From contig NZ_BCSG01000020.1 in NCBI RefSeq assembly GCF_001570745.1, positions 1 through 64,000 of the forward strand: 64,000 nt of DNA. Direction: 5' to 3'. Origin of the DNA: Alicyclobacillus mali NBRC 102425 (GTDB taxonomy: Bacteria; Bacillota; Bacilli; Alicyclobacillales; Alicyclobacillaceae). The notes under the pieces were generated by a model. The model saw only the letters and a program-made list of their open reading frames with translations. It ran no database searches and was not told where the DNA came from. Of this stretch, positions 39,384 to 47,625 are shown one piece after another. Position 1 is the stretch's first letter. Each line of letters begins with the position of its first letter. The position numbers and the translations under genes were made by a program.

Positions 39384-40133
39384 TCACATCATCTTGTTAA
39401 ATTCTCGCTGAAGCCGCTTCAAAATGCGCTTCTCCAAACGCGATATGTAGGATTGGGAAATGCCGAGAAGATCGGCGACGTCCTTTTGCGTCATCTCCTG
39501 ACCGGTCCCCAGGCCGAATCGCAGTTCCATGATGGTGCGCTCCCGTTCGCTCAACTTGTCGAGGGCGTCGTAGAGCAGTTCGCGGTCCACCTCGTCTTCG
39601 AGGTTTCGGTAGATGGTGTCGGAATCCGTTCCGAGCACGTCCGACAGGAGCAATTCGTTTCCATCCCAGTCCACGTTCAGCGGCTCGTCCAGCGACACCT
39701 CGGCGCGCAGTTTGTTGTTGCGCCGGAGGTACATCAGGATCTCGTTCTCGATGCAGCGAGACGCGTACGTCGCGAGCTTGATCTTCTTGGACGGATCGAA
39801 CGTATTCACCGCCTTGATGAGCCCGATGGTGCCGATGGAAACCAGATCTTCAATGTTGACGCCGGTGTTTTCGAACTTGCGAGCGATGTACACGACGAGG
39901 CGGAGGTTGCGTTCGATGAGCATCGACCGCACCGACGGATCACCCGAGGGCAGCCGTTCCAGAAGATATTGCTCCTCCTCCTTCGTGAGCGGCGGTGGAA
40001 GCGCCTCGCTTCCGCCAACGTAATAAACCTCATCCGGCTGACCCAGGAGGCGAACTCGCAGGCGGATGTACAGGAGGCGAAGCCGAAGGAGCGCGAGGCG
40101 GCGCTTGGTCTCGAGAAGCTGGAACGCGTACAT
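39384..40133 (-). CDS. sigE: Mother-cell sigma factor E (pro-protein)
   Basis: Early mother-cell sigma factor, made as an inactive membrane-bound precursor. The pro-sequence of about 28 residues here is basic and amphipathic ([20 protein letters not shown]), followed by the conserved [16 protein letters not shown], region 2 ([18 protein letters not shown]) and region 4 ending [10 protein letters not shown]. The ATG at 40133 with GGAGTG upstream gives about 249 residues. Its first 104 bases overlap the end of spoIIGA in another frame. Confidence 0.95.
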   Translation of the reverse strand: MYAFQLLETKRRLALLRLRLLYIRLRVRLLGQPDEVYYVGGSEALPPPLTKEEEQYLLERLPSGDPSVRSMLIERNLRLVVYIARKFENTGVNIEDLVSIGTIGLIKAVNTFDPSKKIKLATYASRCIENEILMYLRRNNKLRAEVSLDEPLNVDWDGNELLLSDVLGTDSDTIYRNLEDEVDRELLYDALDKLSERERTIMELRFGLGTGQEMTQKDVADLLGISQSYISRLEKRILKRLQREFNKMM

Positions 40134-41049
40134 CGTCATCCACTCCATTCATGACTTCAGGGTGCAAGATGGCTTGAAACGTCCCATCCGCGCTGAGCAC
40201 GCCAGGGAAAACAGCAAACAGGCTGTCCGCACCGCGAATGCGGGCGCCATCCGCCTGCACCAGGTACACGGCCTTCGGGCGAAGGGCGACAGTCAAGCCG
40301 CGACCGGAGGCACCTTGAAACGGCACGACGGCAAACCGCGTTCTCGGCAACACCTCGATCAGAGCATCCAGCAGGTCCTCGCCGGCCGCGACCTTGTCTT
40401 GAACCTGCTTGGGAAACGCCGGCATCAGGACCTCCGCGTCCACCAGCGACACGGGCCGCTTGGACACCGGATCCATCAATCCGTTGCCCGTATCCACCAG
40501 GGCTCGACAGCGGATGACCATCCCGTCGAATTGCACCTCAAGATCAACCAACGATATCTCGACGCGCGCGTCCTTTCGCAGACGCGCGGCGAGCCGCTTG
40601 AGGCCATCCACGGCGAGCGGAAGGCCGATCATCAGGCCGAGCGTCTCACCGGAAGTTGCGAAGGCCACGCCGCGGTTGCTCCACAGGGCATGGTTGAGCG
40701 TCGTCCCTGGGAGCGCGAATCGGGCTGCCACGCTTGCTCCAGCGACCATGAACGACACGAGATAATACACGCCCACGAGGCGGGCGAGATCGAGCGCATT
40801 TCGGTGTGGCAGGGCAATCCACACCATCAGCACCGACACCAGCGCCTTTCCAGGCCACGTGGTGGTGAGGGACAGAGCAGGGACAAACAGCGCGAGCGAG
40901 TAGATGGCTCCAATCAGGGCGCCCGCCAAGAGCCGAGTCCAGCGAGCCCGGCGCTTCATCAGCCAGCCGGTCGTCCAGAGCAGGGCCAAGTCCATGATGA
41001 AGTTGACCATCCAGACGATGTCGATGTAGACAACCGGCAGGGCCTGCAC
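40030..41049 (-). CDS. spoIIGA: Sigma-E processing protease SpoIIGA
   Basis: Membrane aspartic protease that removes the SigE pro-sequence after SpoIIR signals from the forespore. Five hydrophobic segments occupy about residues 8-145; the cytoplasmic domain carries the catalytic motif ALVDTGNGL. The 339-residue protein is about 30 longer than in B. subtilis; the extra tail is proline-rich ([20 protein letters not shown]) and is read across the start of sigE. GTG start at 41049 with GAGGTG upstream. Confidence 0.93.
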   Translation of the reverse strand: MQALPVVYIDIVWMVNFIMDLALLWTTGWLMKRRARWTRLLAGALIGAIYSLALFVPALSLTTTWPGKALVSVLMVWIALPHRNALDLARLVGVYYLVSFMVAGASVAARFALPGTTLNHALWSNRGVAFATSGETLGLMIGLPLAVDGLKRLAARLRKDARVEISLVDLEVQFDGMVIRCRALVDTGNGLMDPVSKRPVSLVDAEVLMPAFPKQVQDKVAAGEDLLDALIEVLPRTRFAVVPFQGASGRGLTVALRPKAVYLVQADGARIRGADSLFAVFPGVLSADGTFQAILHPEVMNGVDDDVRVPASRDQAPPRAPSASPPVHPPASSPPGSAG

Positions 41050-41130
41050 ACCATCACCTCAGGTGGAGCACGGCGTGTCCCATCCGACGGGCGGCGCGTC
41101 CGCAAGATGACACCGCATCGTTTGGAGGAA

Positions 41131-41165
41131 AGTATAGTAGATTTGTATTACGAAGCCTGTCGGAA
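41131..41165 (-). promoter_or_regulatory. spoIIG promoter with Spo0A-box-like -35 region
   Basis: Minus strand: TATACT (41131-41136) preceded 21 bases upstream by TTCCGACA (41158-41165). B. subtilis spoIIG has an unusually long spacer and a 0A box (TTCGACA-type) over the -35 region, and this arrangement repeats that. The box here has one extra base, so the match is imperfect. Confidence 0.45.
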
Positions 41166-41260
41166 CTTGACGGGTGAGTCATAGACTTTTTTGGAGAAGT
41201 CGGTCGAGGCATGACGTGCTACAAGGGGATTGAGATGTGACATCTTCCCTGAAACGTCAA

Positions 41261-41285
41261 GGGGCCTGCCGCAACGGCAGACCCC
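41261..41285 (-). terminator. ftsZ terminator-like hairpin
   Basis: Minus strand: GGGGTCTGCCG and CGGCAGGCCCC pair (one T-G pair) around TTG, about 45 bases after the ftsZ stop. The following TTGACGTTTC is only partly T-rich. Together with the spoIIG promoter this accounts for the 280-base gap 41050-41328. Confidence 0.68.
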
Positions 41286-41328
41286 CTGCATCTCGTGGCA
41301 CCTGATTTCGACGGGCCTAGGAACGCGT

Positions 41329-42465
41329 TCACCGATCGCGCCCAAACCTGCCGTTCTGCCGGCGCATGAACGCCGGAATCTCCCACGGGTTTCCGGTGTT
41401 CGGCACGTTGACCACAGGATCCTGGGCCGAAGGATGGCGCTGGACAGTGCCTCGCACCACGTTCTCGTGCGCCTCGTGGTGGATCTGGTTCGGCCGTGGC
41501 TGCTGTTGATTGGAACCGTCGAATCCTGTCGCAATCACGGTCACGACGATCTCGTCTTCCAGATTCGGATCAATGGCCGCACCGAAAATCATGTTGACAT
41601 CTGGATCTGCCGTCATGGAAACGATATCCGCGGCCTCGTTGACTTCCCACAGGCTGAGATTTGTCCCACCGGCGACGTGCATCAAGATACCCCGGGCGCC
41701 ATCGATGGACGTCTCCAAAAGCGGCGACGAGATGGCTTTCTTCGCAGCCTCCGCGGCCCGGTTTTCGCCAGACGCGATGCCGATGCCCATCAGAGCCGAG
41801 CCGCGCTCCGTCATAATGGCCTTCACGTCCGCAAAGTCCACGTTGATAAGCGCTGGCGTCGCGATGAGGTCCGAAATGCCCGACACACCCTGCCGCAGGA
41901 CGTTGTCCGCCTCCCGGAACGCCTCGAGCACAGGCGTGTTGCGGTCCACAATCTCAAGCAGGCGGTCATTCGGGATCACGATGAGCGTGTCAACCTTCTG
42001 CTTCAACTCGTTGACACCTTGTTCCGCCTGAATCATACGTCGGCGCTGCTCAAATCGGAATGGCTTCGTGACGACGCCCACCGTGAGCGCACCTAGTTCC
42101 TTCGCAATCTCAGCGATGACCGGCGCTGCTCCCGTCCCGGTGCCGCCGCCCATCCCCGCCGTGACAAATACCATGTCCGCGCCCTTGAGCGCGTTGGCCA
42201 ACATTTCGCGGCTCTCTTCCGCCGCCTTCTTGCCAATTTCGGGATTCGCCCCCGCGCCCAAGCCGCGGGTCAGCTTTTCGCCAATCTGGAGCTTCGTCTC
42301 GGCCTTCGACAGCTTGAGCGCCTGGGCATCCGTGTTCACCACGATGAACTCCACGCCCTTGACGCCTGATTCGATCATCCGGTTCACCGCATTGCACCCG
42401 CCGCCGCCGACGCCGATCACCTTAATATTGGCAAGGGAATCAGTTTCAAAATCGAATTCAAGCAC
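41329..42465 (-). CDS. ftsZ: Cell-division GTPase FtsZ
   Basis: Tubulin-like GTPase that forms the Z-ring. 378 residues. The N-terminal [14 protein letters not shown], the tubulin signature [10 protein letters not shown] and the T7 loop ([11 protein letters not shown]) are intact. A variable linker rich in Gln, Pro and His leads to the conserved C-terminal peptide IPAFMRRQ, which binds FtsA and others. The GTG at 42465 follows GGAGG. It is the last gene of the dcw run. Confidence 0.97.
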   Translation of the reverse strand: MLEFDFETDSLANIKVIGVGGGGCNAVNRMIESGVKGVEFIVVNTDAQALKLSKAETKLQIGEKLTRGLGAGANPEIGKKAAEESREMLANALKGADMVFVTAGMGGGTGTGAAPVIAEIAKELGALTVGVVTKPFRFEQRRRMIQAEQGVNELKQKVDTLIVIPNDRLLEIVDRNTPVLEAFREADNVLRQGVSGISDLIATPALINVDFADVKAIMTERGSALMGIGIASGENRAAEAAKKAISSPLLETSIDGARGILMHVAGGTNLSLWEVNEAADIVSMTADPDVNMIFGAAIDPNLEDEIVVTVIATGFDGSNQQQPRPNQIHHEAHENVVRGTVQRHPSAQDPVVNVPNTGNPWEIPAFMRRQNGRFGRDR

Positions 42466-42552
42466 TGTGGGTCCTCCTAATCTATTTGGCTCCGCACTTC
42501 CCCTGCGACAGTATGGTGTCAGCGCGCACGCGCGCGCACACACCGGCCGACA

Positions 42553-43788
42553 TCACACGAAATCGCGCAGCCAATCTTTGATTCGTGCAAATACGCCGAC
42601 GTGATTGGACGAACGAACCTGACGAGCGCCAGCGTTGTAATCCGCCGAGCTCGGCCGAAGCCCCGTGCGAGCGGCATACACAATCATGCCGACGCCGTTG
42701 ACGAACGACGGATCACGCACTCCGAGAAATTCTGGAACGGCGATGCGCACAGGCGCCTGCAGTTCTTCCCCCGCCAACTCGGCCGCGGAAGGCGTCGACA
42801 TGACGCCGCCGTGAAACACGTATCCCGCGGGCAACTCGTCGGCGTAACCCATCTTTTCTACTTCTTTTCGCACGAGGCCGAATATCTCCTGCATTCGAGG
42901 CTCGATGATCGTGGCGAGATCATACTGCGTGAACTCGGCCTCTTTGTTGCTTCCCATTCGAGGCACCCGGAACGTCTCGTGCTCGGACGCCTGCTCCACC
43001 ATCGCGCAGGCGTGGCGAAGTTTTACCTGCTCGGCTGCAACGGTGTTGGTACGCAGGCCGATGGCGATGTCCTGCGTCACGTAGTCGCCGCCGATGGGGA
43101 TGATGCTCGTGCCCATCAGCACGCCGTTCGCAAACACGCTGACCGACGTCACGCCCGCACCCACGTCCACGAGCGCGACGCCCAGTTTTCGCTCGTCCTG
43201 GGTCAGTGCAATCTGGCTCGCCGCCATCGGCGCAAGCACGAGGTTCGCGACTTCCAGCCCCGCGCGCTCTACACAGCGAACGATGTTATGAATGGCGGTG
43301 CGGCTCCCAGTGATGAGGTACGCATCCACCTCCAGTCGCACCCCGAGCATGCCCCGCGGATCCATGATGCCGCGCAGGCCGTCGACGACAAATTCCTTGG
43401 CAACCACGTCAATGACCTCGCGTTCCGGAGGCAGCGCCACGACTCGCGCTTGCTGCAAAACGCGTTCAATATCTTCATCCGTGATTTCGCGATCCGCCGA
43501 AGATACGGCGACCACCCCATGAGAGCTGTGCAACTGAATGTGCTCTCCAGAAATACCCACGTACGCGGATGGGATGCGAATGCCCACCATGCGCTCGGCG
43601 TGATCGACCGCTTCCCGGATTGAATCAACCGTTTTGTCAATATCGACAATCGCACCGTGGCGCAGTCCTTGACTCGAGGCGGAGCCCACTCCAATGATGT
43701 TCAAGTTGTTTCCTGTCGACTCTCCGATGATGACTCGCACCTTCGAAGTGCCGATGTCGAGACTGACGATGTAGTCCTCCTTGGCCAA
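42553..43788 (-). CDS. ftsA: Cell-division protein FtsA
   Basis: Actin-like ATPase that tethers FtsZ to the membrane. 411 residues with phosphate loops SLDIGTSKVRVII and VDVGAGVTSVSVF, an SHS2/1C insertion, and a C-terminal amphipathic helix (VGVFARIKDWLRDFV) for membrane binding. Start is TTG at 43788 with GGGAGGTG upstream. Since sepF is missing from its usual place, FtsA may be the main Z-ring anchor here, which is an inference. Confidence 0.96.
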   Translation of the reverse strand: MAKEDYIVSLDIGTSKVRVIIGESTGNNLNIIGVGSASSQGLRHGAIVDIDKTVDSIREAVDHAERMVGIRIPSAYVGISGEHIQLHSSHGVVAVSSADREITDEDIERVLQQARVVALPPEREVIDVVAKEFVVDGLRGIMDPRGMLGVRLEVDAYLITGSRTAIHNIVRCVERAGLEVANLVLAPMAASQIALTQDERKLGVALVDVGAGVTSVSVFANGVLMGTSIIPIGGDYVTQDIAIGLRTNTVAAEQVKLRHACAMVEQASEHETFRVPRMGSNKEAEFTQYDLATIIEPRMQEIFGLVRKEVEKMGYADELPAGYVFHGGVMSTPSAAELAGEELQAPVRIAVPEFLGVRDPSFVNGVGMIVYAARTGLRPSSADYNAGARQVRSSNHVGVFARIKDWLRDFV

Positions 43789-43837
43789 CCGAGTGGCACC
43801 TCCCTAGAGCGCCCGAGACTGCGATTCTCTATCTACT

Positions 43838-43864
43838 TCCACACGCATTTCGACAATCCTCTAA
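43838..43864 (-). promoter_or_regulatory. Candidate sigma-H promoter with Spo0A box upstream of ftsA
   Basis: Minus strand: AGAGGATTG (43856-43864), 11 bases, GTGGAAG (43838-43844), close to the sigma-H pattern RWAGGAWWT and RnnGAAT. A perfect 0A box, TGTCGAA (43851-43857), overlaps it. B. subtilis ftsAZ also has a sigma-H promoter used at sporulation onset, supporting the reading. Confidence 0.5.
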
Positions 43865-43903
43865 CGCAAGCGAAAAATCTTTGATTTCCAGCCGCCGTTT
43901 GAC

Positions 43904-44281
43904 TCAGTCCTTGGTGGAGGCCACGCGTCGTGCCACTCGTCGCTGCCGGATGAGCGTGAACACGTGCCGCCGGATGACGGCGATGTTCTGGAACAGACGG
44001 ACGCCAAAGGCCACGACCGCCGCCAGATACAGATCCACACCGAGCTGATTCCCGATGTAGGCCAACAGCGCGGCGACCAACGTGTTCGTGAAAAAGCCGG
44101 ACAGAAACACAGCGCTGTCGAACGTCTTGTCCAAGCTTGCCCGGATGCCCCCCACCACAGTGTCCAACGCCGCGAGAATGGCGATGGACAGATAGCTCGT
44201 GAACGCGACAGGGATGACGACGTTGGTCACCAGGCCAAGGCCGACGCCAACGGCCAGGCCCAAAATCGGCAGCCAATACAT
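43904..44281 (-). CDS. sbp: Small basic membrane protein Sbp (DUF1290)
   Basis: 125 residues with three hydrophobic segments and a basic C-terminus (RRHVFTLIRQRRVARR). The segment LAALDTVVGGIRASLDKTFD is the DUF1290 signature. Function unknown, but it always lies before ftsA in Bacilli. It is coupled to the upstream DUF881 gene by a one-base overlap (TGATG). A 115-base gap with the candidate sigma-H promoter separates it from ftsA. Confidence 0.9.
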   Translation of the reverse strand: MYWLPILGLAVGVGLGLVTNVVIPVAFTSYLSIAILAALDTVVGGIRASLDKTFDSAVFLSGFFTNTLVAALLAYIGNQLGVDLYLAAVVAFGVRLFQNIAVIRRHVFTLIRQRRVARRVASTKD

Positions 44282-45030
44282 CAGCCGTTTCCCTCCTTCG
44301 CGTATTGCCCAGGCAACGATCCCGCGTACGCAGGAACCGTCACGCCGCGCGGCGACGGCAGCGCGCGAATGATAAAGTCCTCGCCCATCGCCTCAAAATA
44401 TCCTTGTAAGACGTTCACGGACAGCCCAGTTTCCATCTGTTGCACGTTGCCGACAGCCTGGATGACATACGGCTCCTCGACAGGTCTGCCGTTCACGTGC
44501 ACGCTGCCGATTCCGTTCACCTCGACGAGCCGAATGGAGGACGTGCCAACCAAGCGCTGGCCATTGATAGCAATGGCCGTGGCCCCATTGGCAAACAGGA
44601 CATTGACCACCTCGTCCAACCACTGATCCGCCTGTTGAGGAAAGAGCGCCATCTGCGCCGGACTCGCGCCGAGCTTCGCGTCCGGCTGGATGGTGATGGT
44701 GATCCCAGGGCCGGTGACGGACGTGAGGCCAGCTTCAGATGCGAGCTGGCGCTCATCTCGCGCCAACACTTGTCTGAGCTCCTTCTGGCTGCCACTCGCG
44801 GCCCTGTACTCGGCGAGTTGAGCTTCAAGTTTCGAAATCTGCTGCTCGAGCAGAATGTGCTCCTGCGCCTGTTCGGAGACCTGAGTCCTTAGGTCGATGT
44901 AGCTGGTGTTACCCGACCCGACAGGCGCCTCGGCCGTCAAATCCACTGTCACCATGAAACCAAGCGCAGCCACGGTGGCCGTCGCCACCCAGATGAGACT
45001 TCGGTTGGAGCGAGCCGGCATCCGTGTCAC
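44281..45030 (-). CDS. DUF881 protein (YlxX-like)
   Basis: 249 residues: an N-terminal membrane anchor (about 10-30), a coiled coil (about 45-85) and the DUF881 domain with GPGITITIQPDA and INGQRL, ending in a segment resembling IQAVGNVQQMETGLS. It is exported or extracytoplasmic by topology. Function unknown; paired DUF881 genes next to divIB are typical of Bacilli (ylxW, ylxX). Its GTG overlaps the stop of its paralogue. Confidence 0.87.
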   Translation of the reverse strand: MTRMPARSNRSLIWVATATVAALGFMVTVDLTAEAPVGSGNTSYIDLRTQVSEQAQEHILLEQQISKLEAQLAEYRAASGSQKELRQVLARDERQLASEAGLTSVTGPGITITIQPDAKLGASPAQMALFPQQADQWLDEVVNVLFANGATAIAINGQRLVGTSSIRLVEVNGIGSVHVNGRPVEEPYVIQAVGNVQQMETGLSVNVLQGYFEAMGEDFIIRALPSPRGVTVPAYAGSLPGQYAKEGNG

Positions 45031-45731
45031 CCCTGCAGCGAATTGGTATAGGCGGGAATGTGGATATCGTTCTCCACCTCTGGCGTTGACACCTGCAGCC
45101 CCTCCTGCCGCATCGCATCGAGGATCCCGCCCTGAATCTCAAGCGCAGAGGAGAGGACGGCGGGATCGCCAATGGCAGTCACCGTGAACGGTGCGCCAAG
45201 GCGATGGCCGTTCACAGAGACGACGGGGCCTTGGCACTCGATGGACGACGTGGCAAGCACGCGGTAATCGTTGATGGCCACGGCCTCCGCACCGGCGGTG
45301 AAGAGCTCGTTGACCAGGTTGCGAAGCGTCCAATCGTGAGCGAGGATTTGCTCGACGTCATTCCCGCCCGCACTGCCGTCGTTCAGCGTGACTTGGACGC
45401 CCGGTCCGTGCACTGGCGTGAGCCCTGCCAGAATGCGTTCACCGGTCATCCGCTGCTGCAGGACCTGAACCGAACTCGTCGATCCCGCCGAAATCTGCTC
45501 ATACTGCGCGATCTCCTGCGTCAAGGAGGCCAGTTGCTGCTGCGCCTCCTGGTTCGACTGCTTCAGCTCGCTGAGTCGCTCCCCCAACTGGCGATTGACG
45601 GCCGAATTGCCGTTCACGAGCACACCCAAGGAGGCCGCGGCATGGTTCTGCCGATAACTCACCGTCAGCATGTAGCCGAGGGCCACCGCGACCACCGTGA
45701 GCGATGCAATGACGCGTCCTTGCGCGTTCAC
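45027..45731 (-). CDS. DUF881 protein (YlxW-like)
   Basis: Paralogue of the next gene: 234 residues with a membrane anchor (about 8-25), a coiled coil (about 48-80) and DUF881 motifs GPGVQVTLNDG and INDYRVLATSSI. A GTG start follows GAGGAGGGACG. The two copies share the order anchor-coiled coil-domain, so they probably arose by tandem duplication and may form a complex at the septum. That role is inferred from position. Confidence 0.87.
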   Translation of the reverse strand: MNAQGRVIASLTVVAVALGYMLTVSYRQNHAAASLGVLVNGNSAVNRQLGERLSELKQSNQEAQQQLASLTQEIAQYEQISAGSTSSVQVLQQRMTGERILAGLTPVHGPGVQVTLNDGSAGGNDVEQILAHDWTLRNLVNELFTAGAEAVAINDYRVLATSSIECQGPVVSVNGHRLGAPFTVTAIGDPAVLSSALEIQGGILDAMRQEGLQVSTPEVENDIHIPAYTNSLQG

Positions 45732-45745
45732 AACGTCCCTCCTCC

Positions 45746-46576
45746 TCAGGGATGCGATACGGCTGTAGAGCTTGTCCCGCCATTCAATGCGCCTTGACTG
45801 GAGGCGCCCGATGCCTTGGCAGTGGCGCCCGGCAGCGATGAGAACGGAGTGTAGCGGTAGGGAGGCGGCCCGGTCAGGTCAATGAGGCCGGGGCGGTATC
45901 CCTTTGCCACGAAATAGTCAACCGCCGGTCCAATGGCCGCCATCGCGCCTCGCAGGTCCGCGACGTCCGCAAGCACTTCAAAGTCGTTGTCCAGATACAG
46001 GGTGACCGTGCCGTCTCCGTTCACTTGGATTTCGGATACGTGGTTCACTTCGCTCGCAGGCACTTGAGCGAGTTGATGACAGACGGACGACACGGCAGCC
46101 GAGGCCATCTGATGCACATAAAGTACCGGCTCCTGTCCGGTCAAAATGGGATACGAAAGCCCGGCGGCAGACGCGATCTTCTGGTACACGTAGCCGTTTG
46201 ACATGAGTTCGTAGAATCCGTTTCGAGCTGCGTACACCGCGACGACGTCTCGCTCATGCACCTGAATCGACACGGTTCCCGAAGGCCACGACACGTCGAT
46301 GGCAGCCCGGTCCACCATGGGCACCTTCGCGACGACCGCCATCGCGGCGCGCCTCCGGTTCACGGCCCACAGGCTCTCGCCGTAGGCCACGCCGCTTGCA
46401 GCCACAATTTGAGCCATCGGGACGGTCGTATTGCCACTCACGCGAATGTGGCGCACGCGGGCGAGTGGCGACTCCAGCACCGCCACAAGCCCGATGAACG
46501 CGAAGAAGCTCACGACAATCCTGCGATTTCTCGCCTTTCGGCGCGCGCGCTCGTCTGCTGTTTCCTGTCGTGGCAT
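45746..46576 (-). CDS. divIB: Division protein DivIB/FtsQ
   Basis: Bitopic divisome protein that joins FtsL and DivIC. About 276 residues: a short cytoplasmic basic region, one span (about 20-40), a POTRA domain beginning VRHIRVSGNTTVPMAQIV, a beta domain and a low-complexity C-terminus rich in Ser and Gly. The ATG at 46576 with GAAAGGCG upstream is chosen; the upstream frame would overlap murA. It follows the 3' part of murA by 35 bases. Confidence 0.93.
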   Translation of the reverse strand: MPRQETADERARRKARNRRIVVSFFAFIGLVAVLESPLARVRHIRVSGNTTVPMAQIVAASGVAYGESLWAVNRRRAAMAVVAKVPMVDRAAIDVSWPSGTVSIQVHERDVVAVYAARNGFYELMSNGYVYQKIASAAGLSYPILTGQEPVLYVHQMASAAVSSVCHQLAQVPASEVNHVSEIQVNGDGTVTLYLDNDFEVLADVADLRGAMAAIGPAVDYFVAKGYRPGLIDLTGPPPYRYTPFSSLPGATAKASGASSQGALNGGTSSTAVSHP

Positions 46577-46611
46577 GCTGTCACGCCTTTCGCCGCCTGT
46601 GCGCCCCCTCT

Positions 46612-47601
46612 TCACTCGCCGCTCTGCACGCGCAAGGCGCGCGCACCGAGCGTGCGCAGCAAAGCCGTCATGTCTTCATACCCGCGGTCGATGTGCTGGA
46701 GTCCTTCGACCTCCGTGACGCCATGGGCCGCGAGACCGGCCACGACGAGCGCCGCGCCCCCGCGAAGATCCGCCGCAGCGACGCGCGCGCCGGACAGTCG
46801 CGGAACACCCCGCACAATGGCCGTGCGAAGATCGACCGAGACGTTTGCACCCATGCGCACCAGCTCATCCACGTGCTTGAAGCGGGCTTCGAACACACTT
46901 TCCTGCACGATGCTCGTGCCTCTGGCTATGGTCAAAAACGCCATGAACGGCGCCTGAAGGTCCGTCGGAAACCCTGGGTAAGGCGCAGTGCGGATATCAA
47001 CGGAAGATGGGGTCTCCTCACAGATAACAGTGATTATATCATGCTCCACCTCGGCGCGAACACCCGCATCGCGCAGTTTCTGTAAAACCACGCCCAGATG
47101 ATCCGCCCGTGCCCCCACGAGCTTCACCTCTCCGCCTGCCGCTGCGGCCATGGCCATCACGGTACCTGCCACGATGCGGTCTGGAATAACCGCATAGGTG
47201 GTCTCGGAGAGCTGGGATCTCCCGTGCACCTCAATGCGCGCCGATCCGGCCCCGCGGATCTGCGCGCCCGCCGTGTTCAGGAAGTTTGCCAAGTCTTCCA
47301 CTTCAGGCTCGCGCGCCGCGTTTTCGATAATGGTGATTCCGTCCGCCAAAACCGCCGCCATGAGCAGGTTCTCAGTCGCGCCCACCGATGGAAAATCCAA
47401 CACGATGTGCGTACCGACGAGACGCTTTGCCTGGCAACGGATGAGCCCGTGGGATTCCTCAATCCGCGCTCCCAGCGCCCTGAGCCCGCGCAGATGAAAG
47501 TCAATCGGCCGCTGGCCGATGACGCACCCTCCCGGCTTCGAGACGGTCACCTCACCGCACCGCGCCATCAGGGGCCCCATCAAGAAGATGGAAGACCCCA
47601 T
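46612..47601 (-). CDS. murA: murA, 3' segment (UDP-GlcNAc enolpyruvyl transferase split by an element)
   Basis: Encodes residues 93-419 of MurA, the first committed enzyme of peptidoglycan synthesis. It carries the catalytic cysteine in KPGGCVIGQRPID (C116 of the rejoined protein) and ends normally. The frame opens at an ATG (47601-47599) that lies within the inserted element, without a proper ribosome-binding site; real murA sequence starts at 47595. Missing are the first 92 residues, found at 50748-50473. In this arrangement no active enzyme would be made. Joining at the shared TC restores an uninterrupted 1,260-nt gene. Confidence 0.92.
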   Translation of the reverse strand: MGSSIFLMGPLMARCGEVTVSKPGGCVIGQRPIDFHLRGLRALGARIEESHGLIRCQAKRLVGTHIVLDFPSVGATENLLMAAVLADGITIIENAAREPEVEDLANFLNTAGAQIRGAGSARIEVHGRSQLSETTYAVIPDRIVAGTVMAMAAAAGGEVKLVGARADHLGVVLQKLRDAGVRAEVEHDIITVICEETPSSVDIRTAPYPGFPTDLQAPFMAFLTIARGTSIVQESVFEARFKHVDELVRMGANVSVDLRTAIVRGVPRLSGARVAAADLRGGAALVVAGLAAHGVTEVEGLQHIDRGYEDMTALLRTLGARALRVQSGE

Positions 47602-47610
47602 GCTCCGCGA
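47583..47610 (-). other. Recombination junction of the element, recombinase-proximal
   Basis: Minus strand, from inside to outside: TCGCGGAGCATGGGG, the dinucleotide TC (47594-47595), then TTC-CATCTTCT of murA. The first part is one arm of the deduced attP; the second is half of attB. GGTC is shared with the other junction at 50471-50474. Confidence 0.85.
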
Positions 47611-47625
47611 TAGATGATCTCGACA

